From NCBI GenBank assembly GCA_030583925.1, contig CP129482.1, forward strand, positions 2,542,001 to 2,606,000: a DNA stretch of 64,000 nucleotides, read 5' to 3'. The notes beneath the pieces are model-generated. The model saw only the letters and a program-made list of their open reading frames with translations, searched no databases and was not told the DNA's origin. This document shows, piece by piece, positions 57,210-64,000 of the stretch. The first letter of the stretch is position 1. Each line of letters begins with the position of its first letter. Position numbers and translations under genes: made by a program. The stretch is from Anaerolineales bacterium. Lineage in GTDB: Bacteria > Chloroflexota > Anaerolineae > Anaerolineales > Villigracilaceae.

Positions 57210-58153
57210 CATCGGACATTCTTTTCTCTTATGTTATCCCAACCATTGGGCGCGCCAGCCTTGAGCAGGCAATTAAAAGCGTGCTGACTCAAAACTTCCC
57301 CGAAGGAAAGTTTGAAGTCATTGTGGTCAATGATTCCGGAACTGCCCTGCCAGAAGCCGGATGGCAATCATCACCACACTTGAAAATGATCAATACGAAT
57401 CGATGCGAGCGGAGCGTTGCCAGGAATACGGGAGCGGCAGCAGCGAAAGGCAGGTTTTTGGCATTTCTGGACGACGATGATTGGATTCTCCCTGATTCGT
57501 TGACGCGCTTCTGGGCGCTGATCCAACAGCGAACGGCGGGCATGTATTACGGCGGCTATCGTTTTGTGGATGCCCATGGAATCGTCTTAAATGAATATTA
57601 TCCTGATGAAGGAGGCAACTGTTTTATTCGATTTATGTCCGGCGAGTGGCAGCCTCTACAAGCCAGTGTATTCGAAGCGGAAGCCTTCAGGTCGGTTGGA
57701 GGGTTTTTATCGCTAAAGACCTTGCGCGGAGGAGACGAGGATGTGGACCTGACTAGGCGCATTTCACTCGAACACAACATCGCGGGCATCAACGAATTAG
57801 CAGCGGTCATCCGCATTGACAGGAACGCATCAACTACAAATTACTCGAATCTCCAGGAGCAGAGTCGCCAGTCAAGGGATTTAATCCTGACTGCGCCAGG
57901 GGCGTTTACCCGGTTGCTCTGCTCTGCGCAAGAAAGAAAAGGTCATTCTGCATACTGGCACGGAAGATTGACATGGATCTATCTGAGCGCAGTTGCGTGG
58001 AATGTTCGGGAAAAGAAAATATCAACCGCTCTTAGCCGGTTAACGTACTTTGGCTTGAGCATGATCTTTTCGTTCAAATACTGGCTATCGCCAAAATTCT
58101 GGCAGGGAGCGACCAGCCCACACAAAACCGACGGCTGGCTTTCCACGCGGTAG
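57206..58153 (+). CDS. Family 2 glycosyltransferase, paralogue of the preceding gene
   Basis: A 315-residue GT-A enzyme with YVIPTIGRASLEQAIKSVL, FEVIVVNDSG, RFLAFLDDDDWILPDS and GEWQPLQASVFEAEAF. The start is placed at a TTG (57206) overlapping the previous stop (TTGA) with GAGG upstream; no ATG lies near the fold start, and the frame further upstream overlaps the previous gene heavily. Similar throughout to its neighbour, so a tandem duplication. Confidence 0.87.
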   Translation: MTSDILFSYVIPTIGRASLEQAIKSVLTQNFPEGKFEVIVVNDSGTALPEAGWQSSPHLKMINTNRCERSVARNTGAAAAKGRFLAFLDDDDWILPDSLTRFWALIQQRTAGMYYGGYRFVDAHGIVLNEYYPDEGGNCFIRFMSGEWQPLQASVFEAEAFRSVGGFLSLKTLRGGDEDVDLTRRISLEHNIAGINELAAVIRIDRNASTTNYSNLQEQSRQSRDLILTAPGAFTRLLCSAQERKGHSAYWHGRLTWIYLSAVAWNVREKKISTALSRLTYFGLSMIFSFKYWLSPKFWQGATSPHKTDGWLSTR

Positions 58154-58163
58154 CGCATGCGCA

Positions 58164-58194
58164 TAAAAAAAGACTCCCTCGGTGGAGGAGTCTT
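58164..58194 (-). terminator. Terminator of the tRNA-Pro gene
   Basis: On the minus strand AGACTCCTCC pairs with the GGGAGTCT arm and is followed by seven T. It lies 10 bases beyond the tRNA 3' end. Confidence 0.8.
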
Positions 58195-58204
58195 CGTGCA
58201 ACTG

Positions 58205-58278
58205 TCGGGGTGCCGAGATTTGAACTCGGGACCTCACGGACCCGAACCGTGCGCTCTACCGGTCTGAGCCACACCCCG
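58205..58278 (-). tRNA. tRNA-Pro (anticodon CGG)
   Basis: A 74-nt cloverleaf read on the minus strand. Acceptor stem CGGGGTG with CACCCCG, D arm GCTC...GAGC, anticodon stem CACGG/CCGTG with loop TTCGGGT, T arm CCGAG-TTCAAAT-CTCGG, discriminator A. CCA is not encoded. The anticodon CGG reads proline CCG. Confidence 0.97.
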
Positions 58279-58290
58279 ATTAGCGGGCGA

Positions 58291-58318
58291 ATTATACCAT
58301 TCTGTTTTGTTTCCGCAA
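58291..58318 (-). promoter_or_regulatory. Promoter of tRNA-Pro
   Basis: Minus-strand TTGCGG (58313-58318), 16 bases, TATAAT (58291-58296), ending 12 bases before the mature 5' end. Confidence 0.75.
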
Positions 58319-58319
58319 G

Positions 58320-59240
58320 TTATGGGGTAAGCGAGACTTCTTGAGAATAGAGATAAAAAAGTCCGGGGATGCGATCATCGTCCTGGCGAATCGTCAAACG
58401 CGCAAGGACCGGCTCCGAAATCGTGTAGGGAATCGTTGTTTCAACGAGTTGGGGGTTGAGGTGAGCCACCGAAATGATCCGCAAGCCTAGCGATTTCCCT
58501 TCGGGGTCAATCAATTCAGCGATGACCGGTTCGAGGTTGAAGGGCCACAGATCCATGCGGAGATTCACGACTCCTTTTGAAGGCGTTTCTTTCAGAGTGG
58601 GATTGAACACGCGTACTTGCTCGTACGGACTACCCGGCTTGTTGATCTCGTTCACGCCGGAGGAAAGCAACACCACCCGCACCGAGTTCAACGATTGCAC
58701 GCGCCCGAACTCATCCTGCGTGCTGACAGTGATCCTGCCCAACTCTGAGGCGGCGTGGATCTCGAAAGAAATTTTGATCGTTTGCAACACTCCCTGAGTA
58801 GAGGTCGGCACATTTTTCTTGAGCGTGCGCGTGAGCAGACGTCCGTCTTCGCCGAATAATTCCACCAGCACGATCTTGCTCTTGCCGGTGGCGATATCCA
58901 TATTCAACGTGATCGGAGAGACAACTTTGGACATCGGTCCTGGCGATGTGATCATGATCGCGGCTTGCCTGTGCCCAGGGATGGAGGTGCTGGTCAGCGT
59001 CGGCGCGGGGGTGAAGGTGTGAGTCGGCTGGGGCGTGTTCGTTGGGATGATTTCAGTAAACGCGGCGAACGCGGTCTCGGTTGCGGCTCGGTTCGCGGAC
59101 TCGGCGGTCTGCGCGATGATGGTCGGGAGGAACTCGGGCGGGAGCGCGGTCGGGATGGAAGTAGAGGCTGGGGAGGCGCACCCAGCCAAAAGTCCGAGAA
59201 GAGAAGCGAGCAGGAGGAGTCGGTATCGCATCGGATTCAT
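58320..59240 (-). CDS. Unknown lipoprotein
   Basis: A 306-residue lipoprotein with lipobox LLAGC and a Thr/Pro-rich linker (TNTPQPTHTFTPAPTLTSTS), then about 200 residues of beta-rich sequence beginning AAIMITSPGPMSKVVSPITL, an Ig-like pattern. Start options are 59252, 59240 and 59231; the first lies inside a hairpin. No enzymatic motif is seen. A substrate for Lgt and LspA. Confidence 0.8.
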   Translation of the reverse strand: MNPMRYRLLLLASLLGLLAGCASPASTSIPTALPPEFLPTIIAQTAESANRAATETAFAAFTEIIPTNTPQPTHTFTPAPTLTSTSIPGHRQAAIMITSPGPMSKVVSPITLNMDIATGKSKIVLVELFGEDGRLLTRTLKKNVPTSTQGVLQTIKISFEIHAASELGRITVSTQDEFGRVQSLNSVRVVLLSSGVNEINKPGSPYEQVRVFNPTLKETPSKGVVNLRMDLWPFNLEPVIAELIDPEGKSLGLRIISVAHLNPQLVETTIPYTISEPVLARLTIRQDDDRIPGLFYLYSQEVSLTP

Positions 59241-59241
59241 G

Positions 59242-59282
59242 GACAAGCCCAACGAGTGGATATCCGCCTCGTTGGACTTGTC
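59242..59282 (-). terminator. Hairpin after the M32 carboxypeptidase gene
   Basis: GACAAGCCCAACGAG pairs with CTCGTTGGACTTGTC with one mismatch. It sits 24 bases beyond the M32 stop and touches the start of the lipoprotein gene. Tail is not T-rich. Confidence 0.5.
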
Positions 59283-59305
59283 AGATTCATTTCGCAGATT
59301 ATTTG

Positions 59306-60808
59306 CTAGAGCCCGTAAATCTCACTGTACTTCTTTTTCAAGTAGCGCACGTAGGGAGCGGGGGTGATCTTCGAGCTAGTCACGTTTTGCATGAGGGTCT
59401 GCGGTTCGAATTTTTGACCGTGCTGGTGGATGTTCTTGTGCAGCCAACCGAGCAGTTCGCTAAAATCGCCTTTGCGGATCTGATCCTCCAAGCCTTTGAT
59501 ATCCTTGTTGATCTTCTCCCACAACTGGGCGGATACAAGGTTGCCCAAAGCGTATGTGGAGAAATAACCGATGGCGCCGCCCGACCAGTGAATATCCTGC
59601 AAAACGCCTTGGGCGTCGTTGGGCGGGGTCACGCCAAGGTAGTCCATCATCTTCGTGTTCCAAATCTCAGGCAGATCTTTGATGTTGACCTTGCCTTCTA
59701 CCATGGCGATCTCCAATTCGAGGCGGAGCATGATGTGAAGGTTGTAGGTGGCTTCATCAGCGTTGACGCGGATGAGCGAAGGTTCCACCTTGTTGATGCC
59801 TTTGTAGAACGTTTTGAGGTTCACATTTCCCAATTGCGAGGGGAAAACTTTTTTCAATTTGGGGTAGAAATGCTCCCAAAACGGAAGCGAGCGCCCCACG
59901 AGATTCTCCCACATGCGCGATTGTGATTCGTGGATGGCAAGCGACGTGCCGCCTTCGAGTGGCGTGCGCTCGTAATCGGCGTTGACGCCCTGCTCGTACA
60001 TCGCATGACCGGATTCGTGCATGGCGCTGAACAAAGTAGCAAGCGGATTGTCCGTCTCAAAGCGGTTCGTAATGCGCACATCGTTGACGCTGAAAGAGGT
60101 CTGGAATGGATGCGGCGCTTTATCTTGTCGCCCGCGGTTGAAATCGTATCCGAACTGCTTGACAACTTCTTCGCTGAAGTCCCAAAGTTTCTTCTCGTTA
60201 TATTTCTTATGCAGGAAATCGTCCTTTACCTGCTTGCTTTCCGCGATGGCTTTGATCAATTCGACCTGCTGCGGCCGCAGTTCATCGAAGATGGCTTTCA
60301 CGTCAGCGGTCTTCATGCCGGGTTCGAAATCGTCGAGCAGGGTATCGTAGGGGTGATCTGCCTTCGGATGGAACGAAATATATTTATGTACCAGTTCAAG
60401 CACTTTTTCGAGATGCGGCTGGAAGATGGAAAAATCGGATTTACCTTTCGCTTCCATCCACGCCTCGAAGGCTTTGGATGTGACCACGGCTTGTTCCACC
60501 ACGAACGAAGGCGGCACGCGCTTCGCCTTGTCATAATTCCGCTGCGTGACGCGGACTAGCGCGGCTTCGTCGGAGGCGGGGTCGGCGCCGTTGAGTTCCT
60601 GCTTCAAGTCGTCGAGCAATTTGCCTACTTCATCGGCGATAAATTTTTCTTGCGCGATCTTGCCCAGCGTGCCAAGTTGCTGTCCGCGCGCCTCGCCGCC
60701 TGCGGGAGGCATATTCACTTGCTGATCCCAGCCCAGCACAGACGCGGCGTGGTTCAAGTCAGAGACTTCGCCGAGGATATTTTTCAATTGATTCAATTTT
60801 TCAGACAT
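59306..60808 (-). CDS. M32-family metallocarboxypeptidase (Taq type)
   Basis: A 500-residue zinc carboxypeptidase removing C-terminal residues. HEXXH is HESGH in FSAMHESGHAMYEQGVN, and the downstream glutamate is in LAIHESQSRMWENLVGRS. HPFQTSFSVNDVRITNRF and IRVNADEATYNLHIMLRLE are further M32 landmarks. Length fits the family. GGAG precedes the ATG. Confidence 0.95.
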   Translation of the reverse strand: MSEKLNQLKNILGEVSDLNHAASVLGWDQQVNMPPAGGEARGQQLGTLGKIAQEKFIADEVGKLLDDLKQELNGADPASDEAALVRVTQRNYDKAKRVPPSFVVEQAVVTSKAFEAWMEAKGKSDFSIFQPHLEKVLELVHKYISFHPKADHPYDTLLDDFEPGMKTADVKAIFDELRPQQVELIKAIAESKQVKDDFLHKKYNEKKLWDFSEEVVKQFGYDFNRGRQDKAPHPFQTSFSVNDVRITNRFETDNPLATLFSAMHESGHAMYEQGVNADYERTPLEGGTSLAIHESQSRMWENLVGRSLPFWEHFYPKLKKVFPSQLGNVNLKTFYKGINKVEPSLIRVNADEATYNLHIMLRLELEIAMVEGKVNIKDLPEIWNTKMMDYLGVTPPNDAQGVLQDIHWSGGAIGYFSTYALGNLVSAQLWEKINKDIKGLEDQIRKGDFSELLGWLHKNIHQHGQKFEPQTLMQNVTSSKITPAPYVRYLKKKYSEIYGL

Positions 60809-60849
60809 GGATGCTCCTGTTGAGCGAGATAGTATCTCGCTTTACAAAT

Positions 60850-61791
60850 TTAGTTAACCTTCCAACGTAGGGATTTGCCCTGCAACGCAGACAACACCTC
60901 GGTGGCGATATCTTCCGAGGCGCGAGACTGCGCTTCGGCGGTCTGCGCGCCGATGTGGGGAGTGGCGATCACGCGCGGATGGGAAACTGCTTCAGTCAAC
61001 CCCGGCGGCTCCACCCCGAAGACGTCCAACGCCGCGCCGGCGACCTTGCCGCTGTTCAACGCGGCGACCAACTCGGCTTCGTCAATGATGCCGCCACGCG
61101 CCGCGCACACGATGCGCACGCCGTCTTTCATTTCGGAGAAGGCGAGTTTGCCGATCATGTCGCGCGTCTGCACGTTGAGCGGAAGATGGAGCGAAATGAA
61201 ATCAGACCAGGCGTACAAATCCTGGATCGAAACCGGCTCCGCGCCGCGCTGTTTGATGTCGCCTTCGGAGATCAACGGGTCGTAGGCGATCACGTTCATG
61301 CCGAACGCGGCGGCGCGCTTGCCCACTTCCACGCCGATGCGCCCGAAGCCGATCACGCCGAGGGTCTTGCCGTTCAACTCGACGCCTTCGAGTTCCTTCT
61401 TGAGCCATTTACCTTGTTTCATGCCGGCGTCTGCGCGTGGGAGTTCGCGCGCCAATGCGAGCATGAGTCCGAAGGTGAGTTCGGCGACCGCGATGGAGGT
61501 GGACATCGGCGCGTTGACGACGGTGATGTTTTTCTTCTTCGCCGCGTCGAGGTCGATGTTGTCCACGCCGACGCCGGCGCGGCCGATCACTTTGAGGCGC
61601 GAAGCCGCGTCCATGAGCGAGGCAGTTACCTTCGTCCGACCGCGAACGATGAGTCCGTCATAATCGGGAATCGCCTTGAGGAGGTCGTCCGCTGAAATAT
61701 CTTTGCGGTTGTCCACGTCGGCAGAGGCGCGCAAAATGGACTGTCCGCTTTCGTCCAGTCCGTCGGTGATGAGGATTTTGAAATTTGGCAT
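60850..61791 (-). CDS. serA: D-3-phosphoglycerate dehydrogenase, short form
   Basis: A 313-residue 2-hydroxyacid dehydrogenase for the first step of serine synthesis. The NAD motif is LGVIGFGRIGVEVGKRAAAF. The catalytic Arg is in VRIVCAARGGIIDEAELV, Glu in DVFGVEPPGL and His in VIATPHIGAQTAEAQ. It lacks the C-terminal ACT domain, so serine feedback is not expected. It may feed phosphoserine to the CysM/CysO pathway at 37-41 kb. Confidence 0.88.
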   Translation of the reverse strand: MPNFKILITDGLDESGQSILRASADVDNRKDISADDLLKAIPDYDGLIVRGRTKVTASLMDAASRLKVIGRAGVGVDNIDLDAAKKKNITVVNAPMSTSIAVAELTFGLMLALARELPRADAGMKQGKWLKKELEGVELNGKTLGVIGFGRIGVEVGKRAAAFGMNVIAYDPLISEGDIKQRGAEPVSIQDLYAWSDFISLHLPLNVQTRDMIGKLAFSEMKDGVRIVCAARGGIIDEAELVAALNSGKVAGAALDVFGVEPPGLTEAVSHPRVIATPHIGAQTAEAQSRASEDIATEVLSALQGKSLRWKVN

Positions 61792-61820
61792 AGGTGTATT
61801 TTATCAGGGTTCGGTTCATT

Positions 61821-61850
61821 GTTCGTCCAGCAGTTGAATGCTGGACGAAC
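61821..61850. terminator. Hairpin between the macB-like and serA genes
   Basis: A perfect 11-bp stem, GTTCGTCCAGC with GCTGGACGAAC, and an 8-base loop. No T-run on either strand. Confidence 0.4.
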
Positions 61851-61861
61851 AGGGCAGATCT

Positions 61862-61917
61862 CGCTAATCTCCGCAAATCTCTTTCAAATTCGCGAAGATT
61901 AGCGCAGATTAGTGGAT
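61862..61917. repeat. Word-like inverted repeat (GATTAGCGCAGATTAGTGG)
   Basis: CGCTAATCTCCGCAAATCT and AGATTAGCGCAGATTAGTG are inverted partners with about 15 of 19 matches. Seen once in the window. Confidence 0.6.
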
Positions 61918-61934
61918 AAAGATTTCATTTATTT

Positions 61935-63164
61935 TCATTCGTAACGCAGGGCTTCGACCGGTTCGAGGTTCGCGGCGCGGTTGGCGGGATAAATGCCGAA
62001 GAACAAACCGACTGCGGCGGAAAAGATGGTGGCAAGGGCAACTGCATCCACGCCGACGATCGGCGTGAACGCGGTTCCGCTTGCCGCGGCGATCTGACCG
62101 ACCGCGAACGAGATCAGCCAGCCAAACAAAATCCCAATGATGCCGCCGATGAGACTCAACAACGACGATTCGGTGAGAAATTGAATCAGGATGTCGCGCT
62201 TGCGCGCGCCCAACGCCTTGCGCAAGCCGATCTCGCGCGTACGTTCAGTGACCGAAACCAGCATGATGTTCATGATGCCGATGCCGCCGACCAATAACGA
62301 AATGCCCGCGATGCCGCCGAGGAAGATGGTGAGAATCCCCGTGATGGATTGGAATGTGGTGAGCAAATCCTGTTGCGTGAACACGGTGAAATCATCCGCG
62401 CCGACCTGCGTGCGATGCCGCTGACGCAGGATTTGCGAAATCTCCTCGGTCGCTGCGGGAACCGCGTCGCCGCTGACCGCCTGCACCAGAAGCATGTCCA
62501 CTTGATCGCGCGTGTTGCGCCGGATCAACCGCGCTTGAGCCGTGCTAAGAGGAATCACAACCAGGTTATCTTGACTCCCAAACAAGCCGCCGCCTTTGGA
62601 GGCAAGCACGCCCAAAATTCTAAATGGCTGACCGTCAATGCGGATGGTTTCCCCGGTGATACCTTCGTGACGCCCAAACAACGTATCTGCCGCGTCAGGT
62701 CCGATCAACGCCACCGACGCGCGCCCCAGCAGGTGTTCTTGGTTGATGAACTCGCCTTCGGAGAGTTGATAATTTTGCACCACAAAATACGAAGGCGTAA
62801 CTCCGTTCACCTCCACCGTTGTGCGTTCGCCGCCATACGAAATTTCGCGGTTCGCCTGCAAAATGGGAGCCACCGCCGCAACCGACGGCGCGGCAAACGG
62901 GTCGGCGATCGCGTCCGCGTCTGCCAGCGTGATCGGGCGCGTGTTGCGAACGGATTGATCCTGTCCGCCGCGAAAGACGAATAGCAGATTTGTGCCGATG
63001 CCGCTGATCGAACCGGTGATGGACGCCTCGGCGCCGCGTCCCACCGCCAGCATGGCGATCACTGCGGCGACGCCGATCACAATCCCCAACACGGTCAAAC
63101 CGGACCTCAGCTTGTTCCCGCTTAGGGATTCGACTGCCTCCAGGAAGGCTTGTGCAATGCTCAT
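61935..63164 (-). CDS. MacB-type ABC transporter permease
   Basis: A 409-residue FtsX/MacB-like permease. One helix near residue 20-40, a large periplasmic-type domain (about 45-270), then three helices. [20 protein letters not shown] is the hallmark coupling motif and [19 protein letters not shown] the C-terminus. It overlaps the ATPase stop by four bases (ATGA). With the adaptor and ATPase it forms a MacAB-like tripartite-style exporter, although no outer-membrane partner is seen. Confidence 0.93.
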   Translation of the reverse strand: MSIAQAFLEAVESLSGNKLRSGLTVLGIVIGVAAVIAMLAVGRGAEASITGSISGIGTNLLFVFRGGQDQSVRNTRPITLADADAIADPFAAPSVAAVAPILQANREISYGGERTTVEVNGVTPSYFVVQNYQLSEGEFINQEHLLGRASVALIGPDAADTLFGRHEGITGETIRIDGQPFRILGVLASKGGGLFGSQDNLVVIPLSTAQARLIRRNTRDQVDMLLVQAVSGDAVPAATEEISQILRQRHRTQVGADDFTVFTQQDLLTTFQSITGILTIFLGGIAGISLLVGGIGIMNIMLVSVTERTREIGLRKALGARKRDILIQFLTESSLLSLIGGIIGILFGWLISFAVGQIAAASGTAFTPIVGVDAVALATIFSAAVGLFFGIYPANRAANLEPVEALRYE

Positions 63165-63838
63165 TGGGCACCGTCCAGCAAACCGTCGCGCAAGCGGATG
63201 ACGCGTTGTGTTTGTTCCGCAATCGTCGGGTCGTGCGTGACGATGATCAGCGTTGTGCCGCTTTCCTTGTTCAAGTTGAGCAGGAGATTCATGATCTCCT
63301 TGCCGACCTTTGAATCGAGATTGCCCGTCGGCTCGTCAGCCATGATGATGGCGGGGTTGTTGACGATGGCGCGCGCAATAGCGACGCGTTGTTGCTGTCC
63401 GCCGGAGAGTTCGGTGGGGCGATGCGTCATGCGGTCTTCCAACCCGACTGCTTTGAGCGCGTCCATCGCGCGCTGACGCCGTCCGCTCGGATTGCCCGAA
63501 TAGCGGAGCGGCAACTCCACGTTTGTGATAGCGGTCTGGCGCGAGAGCAGATTGAAACTTTGGAAGACAAATCCCACTTTGCGGTTGCGGATGTCCGCGA
63601 GTTGATCGTCGGTCAGCGAGGCGACCGGTTCTCTGTCCAGCACGTATTCGCCGGAGGTGGGGCGATCTAAACAGCCGAGTGTGTTCATCAACGTGGACTT
63701 CCCTGAGCCGGATGGACCCATGATGGAAACCACTTCGCCGCGTTTGATCTCGAACGATACGCCGCGCAACGCTTCCACTTCCACTTCGCCCATTTTGTAC
63801 ACTTTGCGAAGGTCGCGCGCTTCGATAACATTGGACAT
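63161..63838 (-). CDS. MacB/LolD-type ABC transporter ATP-binding protein
   Basis: A 225-residue ATPase. Walker A is [19 protein letters not shown], the signature is [20 protein letters not shown], and Walker B is [17 protein letters not shown]. The ATG at 63838 is the better start; it lies four bases after the adaptor stop. Confidence 0.95.
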   Translation of the reverse strand: MSNVIEARDLRKVYKMGEVEVEALRGVSFEIKRGEVVSIMGPSGSGKSTLMNTLGCLDRPTSGEYVLDREPVASLTDDQLADIRNRKVGFVFQSFNLLSRQTAITNVELPLRYSGNPSGRRQRAMDALKAVGLEDRMTHRPTELSGGQQQRVAIARAIVNNPAIIMADEPTGNLDSKVGKEIMNLLLNLNKESGTTLIIVTHDPTIAEQTQRVIRLRDGLLDGAQ

Positions 63839-63842
63839 GACG

Positions 63843-64000
63843 TTAGTTTCCAAACCCGCCGGGTCCGCCGCCCGGACCAGAGAACTCCACCGGCGGATTC
63901 AAAATGACCACATCGCCCACTTGCACATTGCCGCCCATGATCACGCTCACGGCATCCCCCGAAGCGCCGAGGGAGATCTCAGTTTTTACCGGCAAGCCAT
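63843..64000 (-). CDS. HlyD/MacA-like periplasmic adaptor, C-terminal end
   Basis: The minus strand reads [20 protein letters not shown] and continues [19 protein letters not shown], ending in a Gly/Pro-rich tail before TAA. This is the typical end of a membrane-fusion adaptor (the G-x-x-V-x-x-G-D segment). Cut by the right edge of the window; it precedes the ATPase and permease in the operon. Confidence 0.75.
   Translation of the reverse strand, partial: GLPVKTEISLGASGDAVSVIMGGNVQVGDVVILNPPVEFSGPGGGPGGFGN

Overview
The window looks like a chromosomal contig from a Chloroflexota bacterium, most likely of the Anaerolineae. This is an inference from gene content, not a database result. Supporting signs are a short-carrier cysteine pathway (CysO/JAMM/MoeZ/CysM), a glycine- and arginine-tailed RRM protein, Thr/Pro-rich lipoprotein linkers, a Roco GTPase, an M32 carboxypeptidase, and word-like intergenic repeats. 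Base composition is moderately GC-rich, with AT-rich patches at 999-1868, in the LRR part of the Roco gene (about 4700-5560) and in the toxin-antitoxin pair at 36.6-37.3 kb. There is no phage, transposase, rRNA or CRISPR array.

Layout. 0-4.4 kb: the end of a DNA alkylation repair gene, a truncated haemoglobin, an unknown AT-rich membrane protein, thiolase and 3-hydroxyacyl-CoA dehydrogenase, and an orphan antitoxin-like protein. 4.6-7.9 kb: an LRR-Roc-COR (Roco) protein. 8-17 kb: a thioredoxin/CcdA fusion, gamma-glutamyltransferase, an S41 protease lipoprotein, and an ABC exporter set whose permease carries a SpoIIM-like domain. 17-25 kb, minus strand: lgt, a CDP-alcohol phosphatidyltransferase, ftsK, a membrane GAF-HTH regulator, an acetyltransferase, an unknown membrane protein and purine nucleoside phosphorylase. 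25-34 kb: a GAF/HD-GYP protein, the alr-lspA-rluD-ltaE operon, ffh, an acetyltransferase and an RRM protein. 34-41 kb: an FtsK-like ATPase behind a LexA-type box, cystathionine beta-synthase, a VapBC pair, and the cysteine operon with a long leader. 41-52 kb: a staphylococcal-nuclease-like protein, an EF-G paralogue, an acyltransferase, the pgl-gnd-zwf pentose phosphate genes, a D-lactate dehydrogenase-type flavoprotein and a TVP38 protein. 52-64 kb: an amidase, a CBS protein, a class II aldolase, three glycosyltransferases, tRNA-Pro(CGG), a lipoprotein, M32 carboxypeptidase, serA and a MacAB-type ABC transporter.

Most notable observations. (1) ffh sits between two diverged direct repeats of about 195 bp, each made of the alr 5' end plus an acetyltransferase 3' end, leaving a gene stub on each side. 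(2) The D-lactate dehydrogenase-type gene sits in the same way between zwf and a frameshifted copy of the zwf 3' end. The same architecture twice in one window points to a shared insertion route. (3) The cysM-JAMM-x-cysO-moeZ operon has a promoter about 200 nt upstream. Its leader encodes a 14-residue peptide with two cysteines, followed by nested stems including one that ends in a T-run: a candidate cysteine-responsive attenuator. (4) A short FtsK-like ATPase gene carries a consensus Gram-positive-type LexA box.
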